In this document: piece by piece, positions 1-13,100 of the stretch
How positions within the stretch are numbered: the first letter of the stretch is position 1
How the letters are laid out: the number at the start of each line of letters is the position of its first letter
The notes under the pieces: generated by a model
Database searches by the model: none
What the model saw: only the letters and a program-made list of their open reading frames with translations
Told to the model about the DNA's origin: nothing
Origin: Anniella stebbinsi
Taxonomy: Eukaryota > Chordata > Lepidosauria > Squamata > Anniellidae
Assembly: GCA_029215795.1 (NCBI GenBank)
Contig: JARDYH010000001.1
Coordinates: forward strand, 397,085,154-397,149,153
DNA length: 64,000 nucleotides
Reading direction: 5' to 3'
Program-made: the position numbers and the translations under genes

Positions 1-68
1 GACCTGTGTGCCCACCCAGGTTGTTCTAGGAAGTGTGTTCTCATTCAATATTCTTCTCCCCTTTTCAG

Positions 69-2004
69 GATCCTTCAGTCACACAGCTGGCAAACGCTAG
101 CCAAGGTGGCCTGGATGAATTCAATCCCTTCTCTGAGAGCTCTCGGCTGGTAAGTGCAGCATTGGGTTCAGTATCCTATTAGCTAGCATGTGTGACTTTA
201 GGGGTGTTCAGATGCTTTCCGCTCAGAACTGGAGGAGATAGGAGTGCTTAATCGTCCCTGGGTACAAAGCTCCCTGCAAGCAGAACCCCTAATACACAGG
301 AACTAGAACCTTTCTTCCTGGTATGCTAGGGTTTTGTGTGTGTTTAAAGAGGTGGGGGGGGGGGTCAGAAACTGCACCCCTATCAGAAGCCTTTAGTGGA
401 ACAGTCCACTTTACTTCCTTGGCGTTCTTCTACCGCCTCATATTGCTGCATGCTTTGGCCAGTCCTGAGTGAGCTACTGCCACTGGGAAGGGACCTTTTG
501 AGTCCTGTAAAAAGAGGCTGTCAAAAAGGCAAGCAGTATTTTAAGGGGTTTATTCCGATCCTCTCGCAACCGTCTAACATTTTGCCTTCTTCATCTAGAC
601 GAATGCAACTCAGACTGTTCCGGCAATGCAGCCCGGCGGGCCTTCGCAGCCTGCTGTGCTGCAACCGTCTGTGGAACCCACTCCCCAGGTAATGCACCCC
701 TCTTTGCCCTCTCTTAATGTTGCGTTGTATCTCTGAAGAGCTCTGTTTATGGCATCCAGGGCCATCTTAAGTGCTGATTAGTGTTGTGCTTCTTGATAGT
801 TCTCTTTACGGATGACTGGAAAAAGGGCACTGTATCAGTTCACTTTGGAGTTGTGTCTCTCCCTGTTTGCTGGGACCGGGGGAGGGATGTGTTAAAAGCA
901 TGTAACCTGCAACCCAGGTCTAGTTTAGTCCAGATCAACGTGGGACATTCTAGGAACATAGGAAGTTGCCTTATACTGGGCCATGTAGCCCGGTGTTGTC
1001 GACACTGACTGGCAGCAATGGCTCTCTAGGGCTTCAGGCAGAATTTCTTCCCAGCCCTTCTGGAGATGCTGCCAGGGATTGAACTTGGGTCCTTCTGCAA
1101 GCAAAGCACTGTTACAGAGCCACGGCTCTTCCTTCTGCTGCCACCCACTTGGCTATGGTCTCCCAATCTCTAATACTCCCCTGCTGGTCCATACCTCTCT
1201 GCCAGTCGCGTACCGTCCTTCCCATTGCAAAGCCATTGTTCCTCAAACTGTTTCCTTTCCTTGGCCTTCTGCCAATCTCACCCATACTCCCGTCAGGATC
1301 TGCTTCTCAGCCTACTTCTACCTTATCTCTGAGCTTCCTGTGATGTAAGTTCTGGGATTACTCTTCCTTCTCAGCATTTCAGTCCTCCGCTGTCCCGCCT
1401 GCCTTGCACCTTTGCCCCCGCTCCACCCTACACTACAAGCTCCTTGTCTCCCTAAGCCCTTCATAACACCTTTCTTATCAAACTGCCTTCTGCCTTCTCC
1501 ACAAAGCAACTATTTGTCAACATTCTGTTGTTGATACCTTTCTTCTCCGGAGTTAAAATGTTCATGAACATTCTGTGTAGCACAGTGTTTAAAGCAGGGT
1601 GGTTTTGAACACACAAAGCTGCTTTTATATTGAGCTGGGCTAGTCCATTGGCCTGTGTAGCCCAATATTGTCTCATTTATAGACTCTGCTGTGACAGCAA
1701 CAAGGGAGAGGGCCTTCTCTGTGGTGGCCCCCCAATTATGAAATTATCTCCCCGATGAGGCCTGCCTGGTGCCAACATTGTTATCTTTTCGGTGCCAGGT
1801 CAAAACTTTTCTTTTCTCCCAGGCATTTAACAGCTCAAGTTGAGTCTTTAACTGAGTCTTTGGCCTGGCTGAAAGTTTAAAATTGTTTCAAATATTAACT
1901 GTTTTTACGTTTTATGGTTTAAAATTTTGTATATTGACTTTTAATGTTCAGTCTTTTAATTTTTGTAAACCGCCCAGAGAGCTTTGGCTATGGGGCGGTA
2001 TATA

Positions 2005-2046
<42 letters not shown>

Positions 2047-5000
2047 TGGAAGTAGCTCTCCAGCGCTGTTGGGGGTTAATTTTGGGTCTTTCTGCATGCT
2101 GAGCTTATGCCCTGCCACTGAGCTTTGGCCCTTCCCCAAAGTTATTAAGGGATACACGTTTGTAAAAAAATAAAGATAAAGGGTGGGGAAAGGGTGCAAG
2201 CCCTTGAGCGATGTGGTGCCAGAAGTGTCTCTAAAATAAAAACAACCAAGCCCATATAGTAGAACATGCACTCCAAATGCTTTGGACTATAACTCCCAGC
2301 AGTCCTCACCATGCTCACTGGGGCTTCTGGGAGTTGGATTCCAGAACATCTGGAGGGCACCACAGTGGGGAATACTGGAATAGAGTAACAGTCTTAGCTG
2401 GGACAGCAGTGGGCATGATGGCAGTGAGTTTGCTTGACCCTCCAAATAAAGAAGTCTGAAGCATAATTTGCTTTTGTTGTTGGCTGGCTTGGTTTATAGT
2501 GCGATAAAGTTATGAGATCCATTAGCCATCTGAAGAGTCCCTCAGAAGCACACAGTGAGAGAGGCCTCTAAGGCCGGTGTGATTTTGTGCCTATGTTTGT
2601 GTCTCTCCTCTTTCTCCACCCCCACCTTGCCTTTTGTATGCATCACTTATCTAACCCGTTAAGAGTGTTAGTAACTTAGTTCCAGCAAGCGATCAGGCGA
2701 GCCCCATCCTGTGAGCTTAGACACAGCGTAGTTGTGTGTTGCAGTTGCTGCTTAGACAGGCCAGCAAGTACCTGACTCCTAAGTTCATCTCGGCATACTC
2801 AGAAGGTTCAGAGAGGCAGAGGTTGCTAGGAGAAGACGGCAGCTCTCAGAGTAAACACCAGGTAATGAAAAGGAAGGGTAGGGAGACCAGCAAGAAGGCA
2901 AGGGATTTTGATGCATTTCCTTCTGAATACCTGTGATAGGGATCCCTGCCTCCTCTGATTTTGTTCTCTTCTCAGACTGGGGGAGGCGGCTGTACTTACG
3001 TTTGTATTTCCCAGAGTTCCGCCTTCAATTTCCTTTCTATGTTTATGGACCGCTTAGCCTTGCTTCCCCCTCCTCGTGCTTTTTCCTCCACGATAATGGT
3101 CTCCTTCTGATGTTTAACATTGTTTTGCAAAATCTTTAAAACAAGTAACCAGTAAAAAGCATAACAAAAGCAAGACTTTTGCAAGGGGACGAGATTTATT
3201 TTTTTTAACCAGAAATGCTAACGGAAGTTCCCATAACGGCAGCTCTAAAATATTGTATTCCGTGCATAGTCAAGGGGTTCTAGAAAAGAACACAGCTGCA
3301 GTTTTGCTGAAAATCGTGATGCCTGGCCTTCCACAAAGCACCCGATTGCTCGGTGCATCTCGAGATTTTGAGTTTTTTAAAAAAAGGTTTCTAGACCTCA
3401 TTGGCTTCTAGGAATGAAAGCATGCGCTTGCTTTGCCCTTTCTGTCCATTCTTTCGCATCTTTCTGTAGGATGGTGCTGGATCTGCTTAGCAAGCCCAGC
3501 AGGTTGCCTTGGTGATGCTTTTGGTAGTCAGAAAGTAAGAGCACTTCAGCAGGGCTGTTCCCATTTCTTTTCTTACCTGCCCATCCAGAGAATTAATATA
3601 CGTGGGCCGCAGTCCTATACACAACTTGAGACTCAGTTCCAATGAACTCAATAGAAGTTACTTCTTAGTTGCCATATCCAGGATTGCACTGTTAGTATGG
3701 CCCCTTTCTCTTTTTTAAAGACTCCACTGCCTTTGCTCTGAACGGTGAGTTTTTAATCCCCTCTAATTACTTTTATTCTTTTTCTTCTGCATAGTCTGTT
3801 GCCTCAGCAGCACAGGCTGGGCTCCTTCAGCAGCAAGAAGAACTGGAAAGGAAAGCAGCGGAGCTGGACCGAAAGGAGCGGGAGCTGCAGAACAGCGCGG
3901 CGGGCTTCACCCGTGAGTACCAATGTTGGAAACCTCTTTTATTGGAAACATTTCGATAGCACCCATTCATTATAATGAGAGAGATAAACTAACTCTGAGG
4001 TAGATTCCGACTGGGTGAGTTCTTGGGTCTCGAGGACTGGCGTTAGTTTTAAAACCTGGAGGATGGTGTAACGGTTGGCTTGAAATCTAACCCACCTCGG
4101 AGCTCTTTGAAGCAATGCGTGGTTTTTACACCGTGGTGGGTTGTGTGGACCCAGGAGATTCCACTGCATCACAGCAAGCTACCAAAGAGTGGTAGCTGCC
4201 TTTTACCAGATCAGAGGCTCTCTTTCCGTCTTAGGCCAATCCTGTCTACTACATCAGCTTTAAAATTGCTCCACTGGCTGCCAATTAATTTCCGGGCGAA
4301 GTACAAAGTGTTGGTCATTACCTTTAAAGCCCTACATGGTTTGGGTCCAGGTTACCTGCGGGATCGCCTTCCCCCGTACAATCCTCCCCGCACGCTCACG
4401 GCCTCTGGGAAGAATTTGCTACAGTTGGCCAAAACCAGGCTGACAACTGTTACCCAGAGGATCTTCTCTTCTGCTGCTCCCAGACTGTGGAATGGCCTGC
4501 CGGGAGAGATCCGCCAACTTACCTTGGGTGTTTGTAGTTGGGTCTAAAAATATGTGTGCTGGTGGCCATGTACTGTAAGTCGTAGAACCTCCATTTTCTA
4601 AGACAGGTTAATTATACTTTTATGAAATGTTAGATTTTATTTTAAAGATGGCAAGCTTCTATTCCTGAGGGTTGTGGAGGAAAACCTAAAAAATATATGG
4701 ATTGATCTGCACAACACATGGGCTGTTTTGGACTAAGGTTGTTTGTTGAACCTCAGGGTTACCATGTTGTCTGGACGCAGCCAGCATGACTTGTTAGCCA
4801 AGTAATGTGGCTTATTTTCTCAAGCAAGCCACCTTGAGAACCCATGGGTTGTTGTTTGGTTGTTCAGGGTGGTTAACAAGCCAGACTGCATGGTTAACAA
4901 GCAACCCTCGTTGCTTTCAGACAGCCGATAACCCACCCTGCAGAAAATGTGCTGTGTTCAGACAACATGCTAAACCACAGTTTAACAAACAGCCTACAGT

Positions 5001-7111
5001 GTAAAACAATCCACACTCGACCGCTAAGTGTGCATTAGCATCTTATGTGAATGCAGCCATGGTCTGTTAAATGGCAAAGGATGCTTACAGCAGCTGGGCA
5101 TTTCCTCTGTACGGGAGGGAGTGTCTCCCCATGTGATCCGCATGCCTGTAGCCTGTGGTGTTCTAAAACCCACAGATCTCCTTCCCCATCAGACTTCTCA
5201 AAGTGTTGCGTTGTGGGTATTGGGCTTTTGTTTTCCTGAGAGCCTGATTTGAGTTCACTCTAGAATCAAATATTGTTTCGCCATGTCATCCTAGTCTTAC
5301 CCCCGCCCACCCAAAAAACACCCTGTGGGCCATTATGTGTAGAGAAGAAATCAGGGAACCCCTTCCGGAAACTCCTCTTTCCTCTCTCCTCCCAGCGCGA
5401 CAGAACAACTGGCCTCCACTTCCAAAGAGCTGTCCAGTCAAGCCATGTTTCTATCAAGACTTCTCTGCAGACATCCCGTCTGACTATCAGCGAACTTGCA
5501 GGATGCTCTATTATCTGTGGATGTGTGAGTAAAACTGTTCAGGGTTGGCTGGAAAAGACCTCTTCAGGAGCGAGAGAGAAGCATTTTGATTCTGCAAGAA
5601 CCATAGTATCCAGGTATGTCTGAACCAGGAAATTATGGTTACCAGATTCGGAATGTACTAGGATCTTAAACCACAGTTGGAAGTTGCTTGAAGATCCTGG
5701 CTTGTTCCGAACATGGTAACCATAATTTCCTGGTCCGGACGTCATGGGACACTGTGGTTCACTGAAGACTTCCTGGCTCTTTGCAGTATGCAGGGGAGGG
5801 AGGGAGGAAAGGGGTGGTGTATGGATGGAACCCACAGGCAAAATACTTGTGCGTATCTGTTCAGCTTATTAAGCTGAGATCTGATCATCCAAACCAAACA
5901 GGCATCAGAATGAGCTGTGCCAGTGAAGTAAATTGGTCGTCTTTTGCATAGTGTACACCAACTGCAGAACGTGGATATTACTGCAGAATTTGAGAAATCC
6001 TCTTTGACACAGCCCCCCCACACACACACACACACCATTTGCCTGTTTCTCGTTCATGGACCTACAGAGGTTCATGGAAACTTCAGCTCTTTGTGGGGGT
6101 CATTTTATCGATTGCTGATTCTTTTCATTATTGTTGGGCAGTTCACGCAGTCACCCTGCTACTAAACCTGCTCGCCTGCCTGGCATGGTTCACGGTTGAT
6201 TCCGAGAGAGGAGTAGAATTCGGCCTGTCCATCCTGTGGTTGATTTTGTTCACCCCCTGTGCTTTCCTCTGTTGGTACCGGCCAATTTACAAGGCTTTCA
6301 GGCAAGTAATTACGTCCCCACGTGTTTGGGTTGGGGTGCGGGTGGGGGAGTTCTCAGGTGCACTTGTACATGTGGATGTAGTGAAGTGGGTCGTAACAGG
6401 AGCTTGCTTGTCGGACTTCCCTTGTTCCTCAAGCGTAGGATCCACACCTGCATCTCCTTCTTGAAAACTCCTGGAAACTAGAAGGTGGGATATGTAAATA
6501 AACAGTTGGGGAGAGGAAGAGAGATTTTTTTTGTAGCCACATATCAGTCTGCTGCCAAGGATCTCTGTGCGTAATTCTCCCTGCCACCGCCACTACCTTG
6601 TGGGATAGGTTAGGCTATGACAGGGTGAGAAACTCTTGGAGGTCCGAGGGCTGTTTTTGCCCTTGCCCCCGGACTCCCCTCGCAGGCCACGTGCTGCTGA
6701 GCAGCTCAGAATCAGTTTAAAAGGGGCTCAAGGAAAAGAAGCAGCAAAGCACCCAAAGGCCAAATTTAGCTTGTTTACATGCTAAATGTTGACCCTTTTA
6801 GGGCTCCATAGAGCAATGGAGGAACGCCCTGCGGGGAGGGGGAGGTAGTGGCAGTGGCTTGTGGGGAAGGGATTGAGTAGCCGTGGCGTGGGAGCCACCC
6901 TGGGGTGGGATGGCGGCGGCCTGTGGCTAGGAGATGGGGTCTTGCCAAAGGCTACCAGGTCAGTTTTATAGGTGAGCAACAGTTTGAACCTGAGTTTCCT
7001 GTGGCAAATCCAACATGTGAATGGAGAGCTTTAGCAATTGGCAAACTGGCAGTTCCTGACCAGAACAAGACCAGATAAAGCCATCCATAGTAAATCAATC
7101 TCTCTTGCTGT

Positions 7112-7160
<49 letters not shown>

Positions 7161-10100
7161 GTCATTGCTTTGGTGTCATGGCTAGATGGCGGTTTATCCA
7201 TGAGCACAAAAATTGAGGAATCATTTGGATAGCTGGGAGCGTTCGCTTGCAAGGCTATGCAGATTCCTCCCTTCGATTAAAAAAAAAACTTACGGCAGCA
7301 TGAAACTGGCTGCATTCTAGGGGGAGCTGCAGTCTTGCTGAGTAACCTTGTAAGTTAGGAAGAAGAGAGCGGGCATTTTGAAAGGAGCAGCTCAAGAGGG
7401 GAAAGCCTTCTGGGTAGGAGCGGGGAGGGGAAACTATTTGGCATGGCTAAAAAGGGGTGACAAGGGGTGACATCTTGCCCCAGCGCCTTAAAGGCATCGC
7501 TGTACTGAAACTACCCAGTTCTCTGCTGGAAGAACAGTCCTGGTTGGCTGCAGAACCACTTCACTTGATTCCATGTGCCTCACAGGAACTGGCATGGGGG
7601 CGGGCATCTTGTGGCCCTCCCGATGTTTTGGCCTACGATTCCCATCATCCCTCACCATTGGCTGTGTCGATGGGAGTTGTAGGCCAAAACATCCGGAGGT
7701 CTGCAAGAGGCACACCCCTAAGCTAGTGTTTGGCACAGAACTTGGTCTCCACACCCTAGCTGAGAAATGTCCTGTACTTTTGTGGTTACGCTCTGAAGGG
7801 ACCACCTGGATTGACACCTTCTCCCCCTCCTCTCTCTCTCTCTATCTCTCTCTCTCTTGACAGGTCTGACAGTTCCTTCAGTTTCTTTGTGTTCTTCTTC
7901 ATATTTTTGTGCCAAATAGTCATCTACATCATCCAGGCCGTGGGTATACCTAGGTGGGGGAACAGGTAAGACCGATTGCTACCATCCAGGATGAAAGTCA
8001 GTGCAGCCGGATCATCTTGCTGCAGGCGTTCTGTTTCCTCCGTGGCTTCTGTAGTTGTGCTCTTCTAAAGCTTCTCTCTTTCTTTTCTCCCGGTCCGTGG
8101 CTTCCGCAGATCCCAGCTGAAGCGCCTCTAACTCCATGCTTCCTGCTTTAAGTCCTTCACCTGAAAGGCACGTATCTCCTGTAACCTTTCCTAACACATC
8201 TGTGCCTTCCTGTGCACGTCCCTTGCATGCTCTCTTGTGCTTGTTCTTCAGCAATCCCTCTTCTTACTTGTTTTCTCCCCACCTCCTGCCATGATTGTCC
8301 ATTCTTTTTTGTTTGGAGTGTTCTGAAGGTGACAGCACTCAATAATGCATCAAAATAAGCCTGCCAGCAGAATGTACTCCTCTTGGGTATGTGGCCAAGC
8401 AACTCAATGGAGAAAGGGAGGATATCATAGAATCGTAGAATTGGAAGGGGCCCACAAGGCCACCGAGTCCAACCCCCTGCTTAATGCCAGAATCCACTTT
8501 AAAGCATCCCTGACAGATGGGATGTGGGAGAGCCCACGACCTCCCTAAGGCCACGTAGAGCAGAGATGGGGAACCTCCGGCCTACAGGCCAATTTGGCCC
8601 ACAGGATTCAGCAGAGGCCCCTCTCCGAGCCCCTGCTCCTTCAGTGGGGGTTCCTCACTGTTATCTCCGGCTAGAGATAACTGCAGGATTCTACCATAGT
8701 GTGTGCCATCCGCCCTCTCAATTGGGAGGAGGACTGGTGCACTAAAGGCTTTCCCTGCCCCACATCTTTTTCAGTGGGGGAAGGTACAGAACAGGCAAAC
8801 CCAGTCCCTGTCCAAAGCACCGTCTGGAGTTTCTCCAGTTAATGCTTCAACAAGGGACCAGCAGTGTCATTGGTGTGTGCCTCTACCCACATGGCGCCAT
8901 CTAGAATGAGAGCGGTGGGGTGGGGTTGCTATCCAGTTAAGTTTCCCACCTCTGCTGTAGTGTATATGGGGTGTTTTAAAGTCTCAAGAAAGGGAAATGA
9001 AGCAAACGCTGCAAATGTATTAGCCATTGCTCTCTACTATCTGAATATGTCAGCGGGAGACGGTGCCACCTATGTACTGGCCCAGTTCTCAAAACACGAC
9101 AAGCCAGGGTACGGGTTGAGTGTGGTTTGTTGTTGGATTGTGGTTGTTGCGTAGCTTGAACCCAGTTGCACTAACGAACCATGGTTTGTTAACCATGAAT
9201 AACCCACAAAGAACCCATGGTTTGTTGTTGGGTTGTGAACTGGGGGCTTTTCATGGTTAACAAGCCATGATTTTTCAATACGGTTTGGTTGGCAGAACAC
9301 AACCACCCATGGTTCAGCCACAACCCACACTCAACCTATTCTCTGGCTTGCTGTGTGGTGTGAGAACTAGGTCAGTTTGTCTCAGGACACCAATTAGCTT
9401 AACAGATCCGTTGTGGCTTTAGGGTTTTTAGATTAGTGCCCACATCATTGGATGCTCAGGTAGGCCCCGTTCAGAAGGCAACTTAAACCACGGCTTTATA
9501 GAAAAGTTGCAGACTGTACCTCTTGCATTTCATTGCGTTCTGGCTCCATTGTTTAAAACTTATTTCTCTATGCCTGATACCCACACGCTTCATGCACCTT
9601 CTCATAAGCTCTCATCCACAAAAACTTCTGCTACCATAAACCTCTTAATCTTTAAGATGCCACAAGGTCTTTGTTGCAACACAGCTTCCGCTCTGGAATT
9701 TGTCCCTTAATGCTATGGTAAAGGGGAGATGCAGAGAAATGGGTGGGCTTTAATTGCCTCTCTAGAAGATGCCAAGGCACGAATCTGTGTCTTGTCCTCT
9801 CCAGCTATTCTGCACACCAACTTCCCAATTTTGAAAGGCAAGAGTTCCGGCCATCCATTTGCGATATCCATCATAGCTCTGACCCATATAGGAGACTAAC
9901 AGAGCCCCAAAGTGATTCCAGATAGCCTTTCATCCTCACGTGTCTGAATAATTTTAGTATCAGATGTGGCAGTCCTAGCTTCAGGGGCCCCTTCAGGTAA
10001 GAAATGCAATAGACTTGGTGTCTATTTTTGCACACAACCTGGAGAAAAACCTCTGGGCCGTGCCACATCCCAGCCATCCCTGGCTGTTAAATTGAGTCAT

Positions 10101-13100
10101 GCCTGGAGCTCCTTTTTTATTTATTAGTTTGACTTCAGAGAGTCCGTTCTGCCTTCAACCAAATCCAATCCTCATCGCAGGAATTGACGGATATCCAGGA
10201 CACTCCAAAAGGTCAAATATAAGGTTCAGAGAAGAAAAAAGACAGGGAGGTTGGAGGAACAAATCCATGTATTTCTGGGTGCAACTCAGAATTTCTCAGT
10301 GTAATGACCTCTGATACTGAATCTGGAGCAGCCAAAGTTCTACATTGTCAGCCTTGTCATAACCTGATTTATCCTCCATGAATGTTTCGTGCCAGTGCCT
10401 ATAAGCCATTAGAGCCTCCAAGTTCAGTAGCAGGAGGCCCCAGAGTACCAGGTGCTGAGAAGGGGGCAGCAACAGGAGATCACTTTCGGAAGCAGAATGT
10501 TGGACTAGTTACGCCAGGCTTAAGAACATAAGAGATGCCATGCTGGATCAGACCGAGGGTCCATCTAGTCCAGCACTCCGTTCACACAGTGGCCAGCCAG
10601 CTGTCGACCAGGGACCAACAAAGCAGGTCATGGTGCAACAGCACCCTCACACCCATGTTCCCCAGCAACTGGTGCACACAGGCTTACTGCCTCAGATACT
10701 GGAGGTAGCACTTAGCCATCAGGGCTGGTAGCCGTTGATAGCCTTCTCCAGGAATTTATCCACCCCCTTTTAAAGCCATCCAAATCGGTGGCCGTCACTA
10801 CATCTTGTGGTAGTAAATTCCATACTTTAACTATGCGCTGTGTAAAGAAGGACTTCTTTGCCCAGCCCCATGCTCTCCAGGTGTATTGCCTGGAGAAAAT
10901 CGGAGGATTTTATTAATTTTTTTTTTAATTACTTTTTACTGTGAATTTACAAAAACAAAACAAATTTTGAAAAAAAAACCAAGAAATTACATACATAGAA
11001 ATATCTATGTATGTATTTGATGGAATGTTGTATTCCATCGAATACAACATTCTAAAAAATGTTGTGGGGGAGATTATGCATAAGTTTCAAGAAACCAAAT
11101 ATCCATATATTTATCCATTCGCGAGTGGTGTCTATATACCACCCGTTCAAATGTTGATAGCATTGTTAGGTCCTCAGTCCACTGCATTATGGGAAGTGAA
11201 TATTTATCCTTCTAGCTTTGTAATATTCTTTTGGCTGGCATAATGGCTCAGAAAATCCATTTGCACTGACCATACATTAATTTCCTAGAAACTGGTAAAT
11301 AGCTTCGGAGGACATGTACATCATTCAATACAAAAGATTGTTCCAATGCAAAGTTTATCCGTATTATGACTCCCTCCCAAAAGGAGACGACTATTGGGCA
11401 TTGCCAAAACATATGGCTAAAAGAAGCATTAGGTGCATTACCTCTCCAATAATTATGTGAATTAGACAAGCCCTTATTTAAAAGACCCTGTGGAGTTCAA
11501 TTAAAAGACCCTGTGGAGTTCAATCTTTCGGAGAAGATCAGAGTAGTTATTGTAACACATCTGGAGAGCGACAGCTGAGCACGGTCGAGAGAAGCCTTTG
11601 GACTGACCTGCAGATCTCGTCTTACATTACATCTGTGGTGTTTGCTCCCTACCCCCTGTGCAGCCCAGCTTCTGGCTTCTTTGGCCTACTCACCCAACCT
11701 TTTATCCCCTTCTGCGTTCCAGCGGCTGGATTGCAGCTCTCTCGGTGACCGGGACCAACCTGGCCGTGTCGATTATCATGATGGTGGTGGCTGCATTCTT
11801 CACGGTCTGTGCCGTTCTTTCCCTCGTCCTGCTGAAGCAGGTGAGTGGTGTGCAGAGTAGAAATGCTCTAGGTGCCCCACCGCTGGCAGGCTGATGACAA
11901 CTCTCCACAGGGTTTCCAGAATGAGTGACCACCACCTGCCTTTTCAGAAGGACTGATGGAGACAGGGAGGGGGCCATAGCTCGGTGCAATAGAGCACATG
12001 CTTTGCATGCAGAAGGTCCCAGGTTTGATCCCTGGCTTCTCCAGGTAGGGTGAGGGAAGAATCTTGCCTGAAACCCTGGAGAACCATGGCTGCCAGTCAG
12101 TGTCGACAATAGTAGGCTACATGGACCAAAGGTCTGACTCAGTACAAGGCATCTTCCTAGGTTCTGTGACAGTTCGCTGGAGTTTGCAGATTTTATTGGG
12201 GTGGGTGCAGCACAGCATCTACTGTCCTTTGTCAAGAGGATGTTAGACAAGGGCCCCATTCTGAAGACACCTTAAACCATGGCTTTAACCACAATGGTTA
12301 AGCCAGAAAGCCTTAAACCATGGCTTTAACCATGGCGAATAAGGCAAAAAGCCTTATTTACTGTGGTTAAAGCCACGGTTTAAGGTGTCTTCTGAACGGG
12401 GCCACTACCACCCACCCTTGTTGCCCATTTTAATTAATCTGGGCTACCGCCCCTCCCCTTTCGGTTCCATCTTGCGCTGGCTTTATTTATTTAAAATATT
12501 TGTGTACTGCTTTTTAGTAAAGTGTCCCAAGTTGTGTACTTGTTTTTAAAGCCCAGCAAATAATGGTGATGGTCATTAAAGACAGAGCAGAAGCATCCAA
12601 AACAAATCAAGCACTGAAGAGCCAACGACAAGTAGAAGTCTTAACTTGCCTCTGGAAGGATAGGAAGGAAGGAGTCACCCAAGCCTGCCAGAGCACTGGG
12701 GCTGCGCCAGAGGAGGCCCTGCTTCTTGTGGGGGGGCCAAGCTTCTCTCATCGTAAAGTAGAATCTTTAGCAGGACCGCATTCGTTGGATTCAAGTGGGG
12801 CGAGGGTGATGAGTCAGCTGAGATAATCCAGACTCAGATCAAAACCAGGAACTTGAATTGGACCCTGAAACCGATTGGCAGCCAGTGTAGATGCTTTAAA
12901 ATAGATGTTATATGAGGAAATCAACCCATTAACAACCAAGCAGCAGCATTTTGCTCTATGTCAGGGGGTTGAACCTCAAGCCTGTGGGCCAAAACCGGCC
13001 CACCTGGAGTCTCAATCCAGCCTTCCAGGGAGCCACAGATGGCCCCACCCCCTTCCCTTGGCCCTGCCCCTTTCACCCAAGTGCTGATCATTTAATGGTT

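Noticed and set aside
7110..7160. CRISPR-like or regulatory repeat
   Set aside because: Plain dinucleotide microsatellite; no spacer structure anywhere in the window.
11702..12259. 185-codon minus-strand frame
   Set aside because: It is antisense to SCAMP2 exon 8 and runs through a SINE.
12251..12403. Target-site duplication for this palindrome
   Set aside because: The flanks do not match convincingly at 2, 3 or 8 bp, so I did not assign a superfamily.
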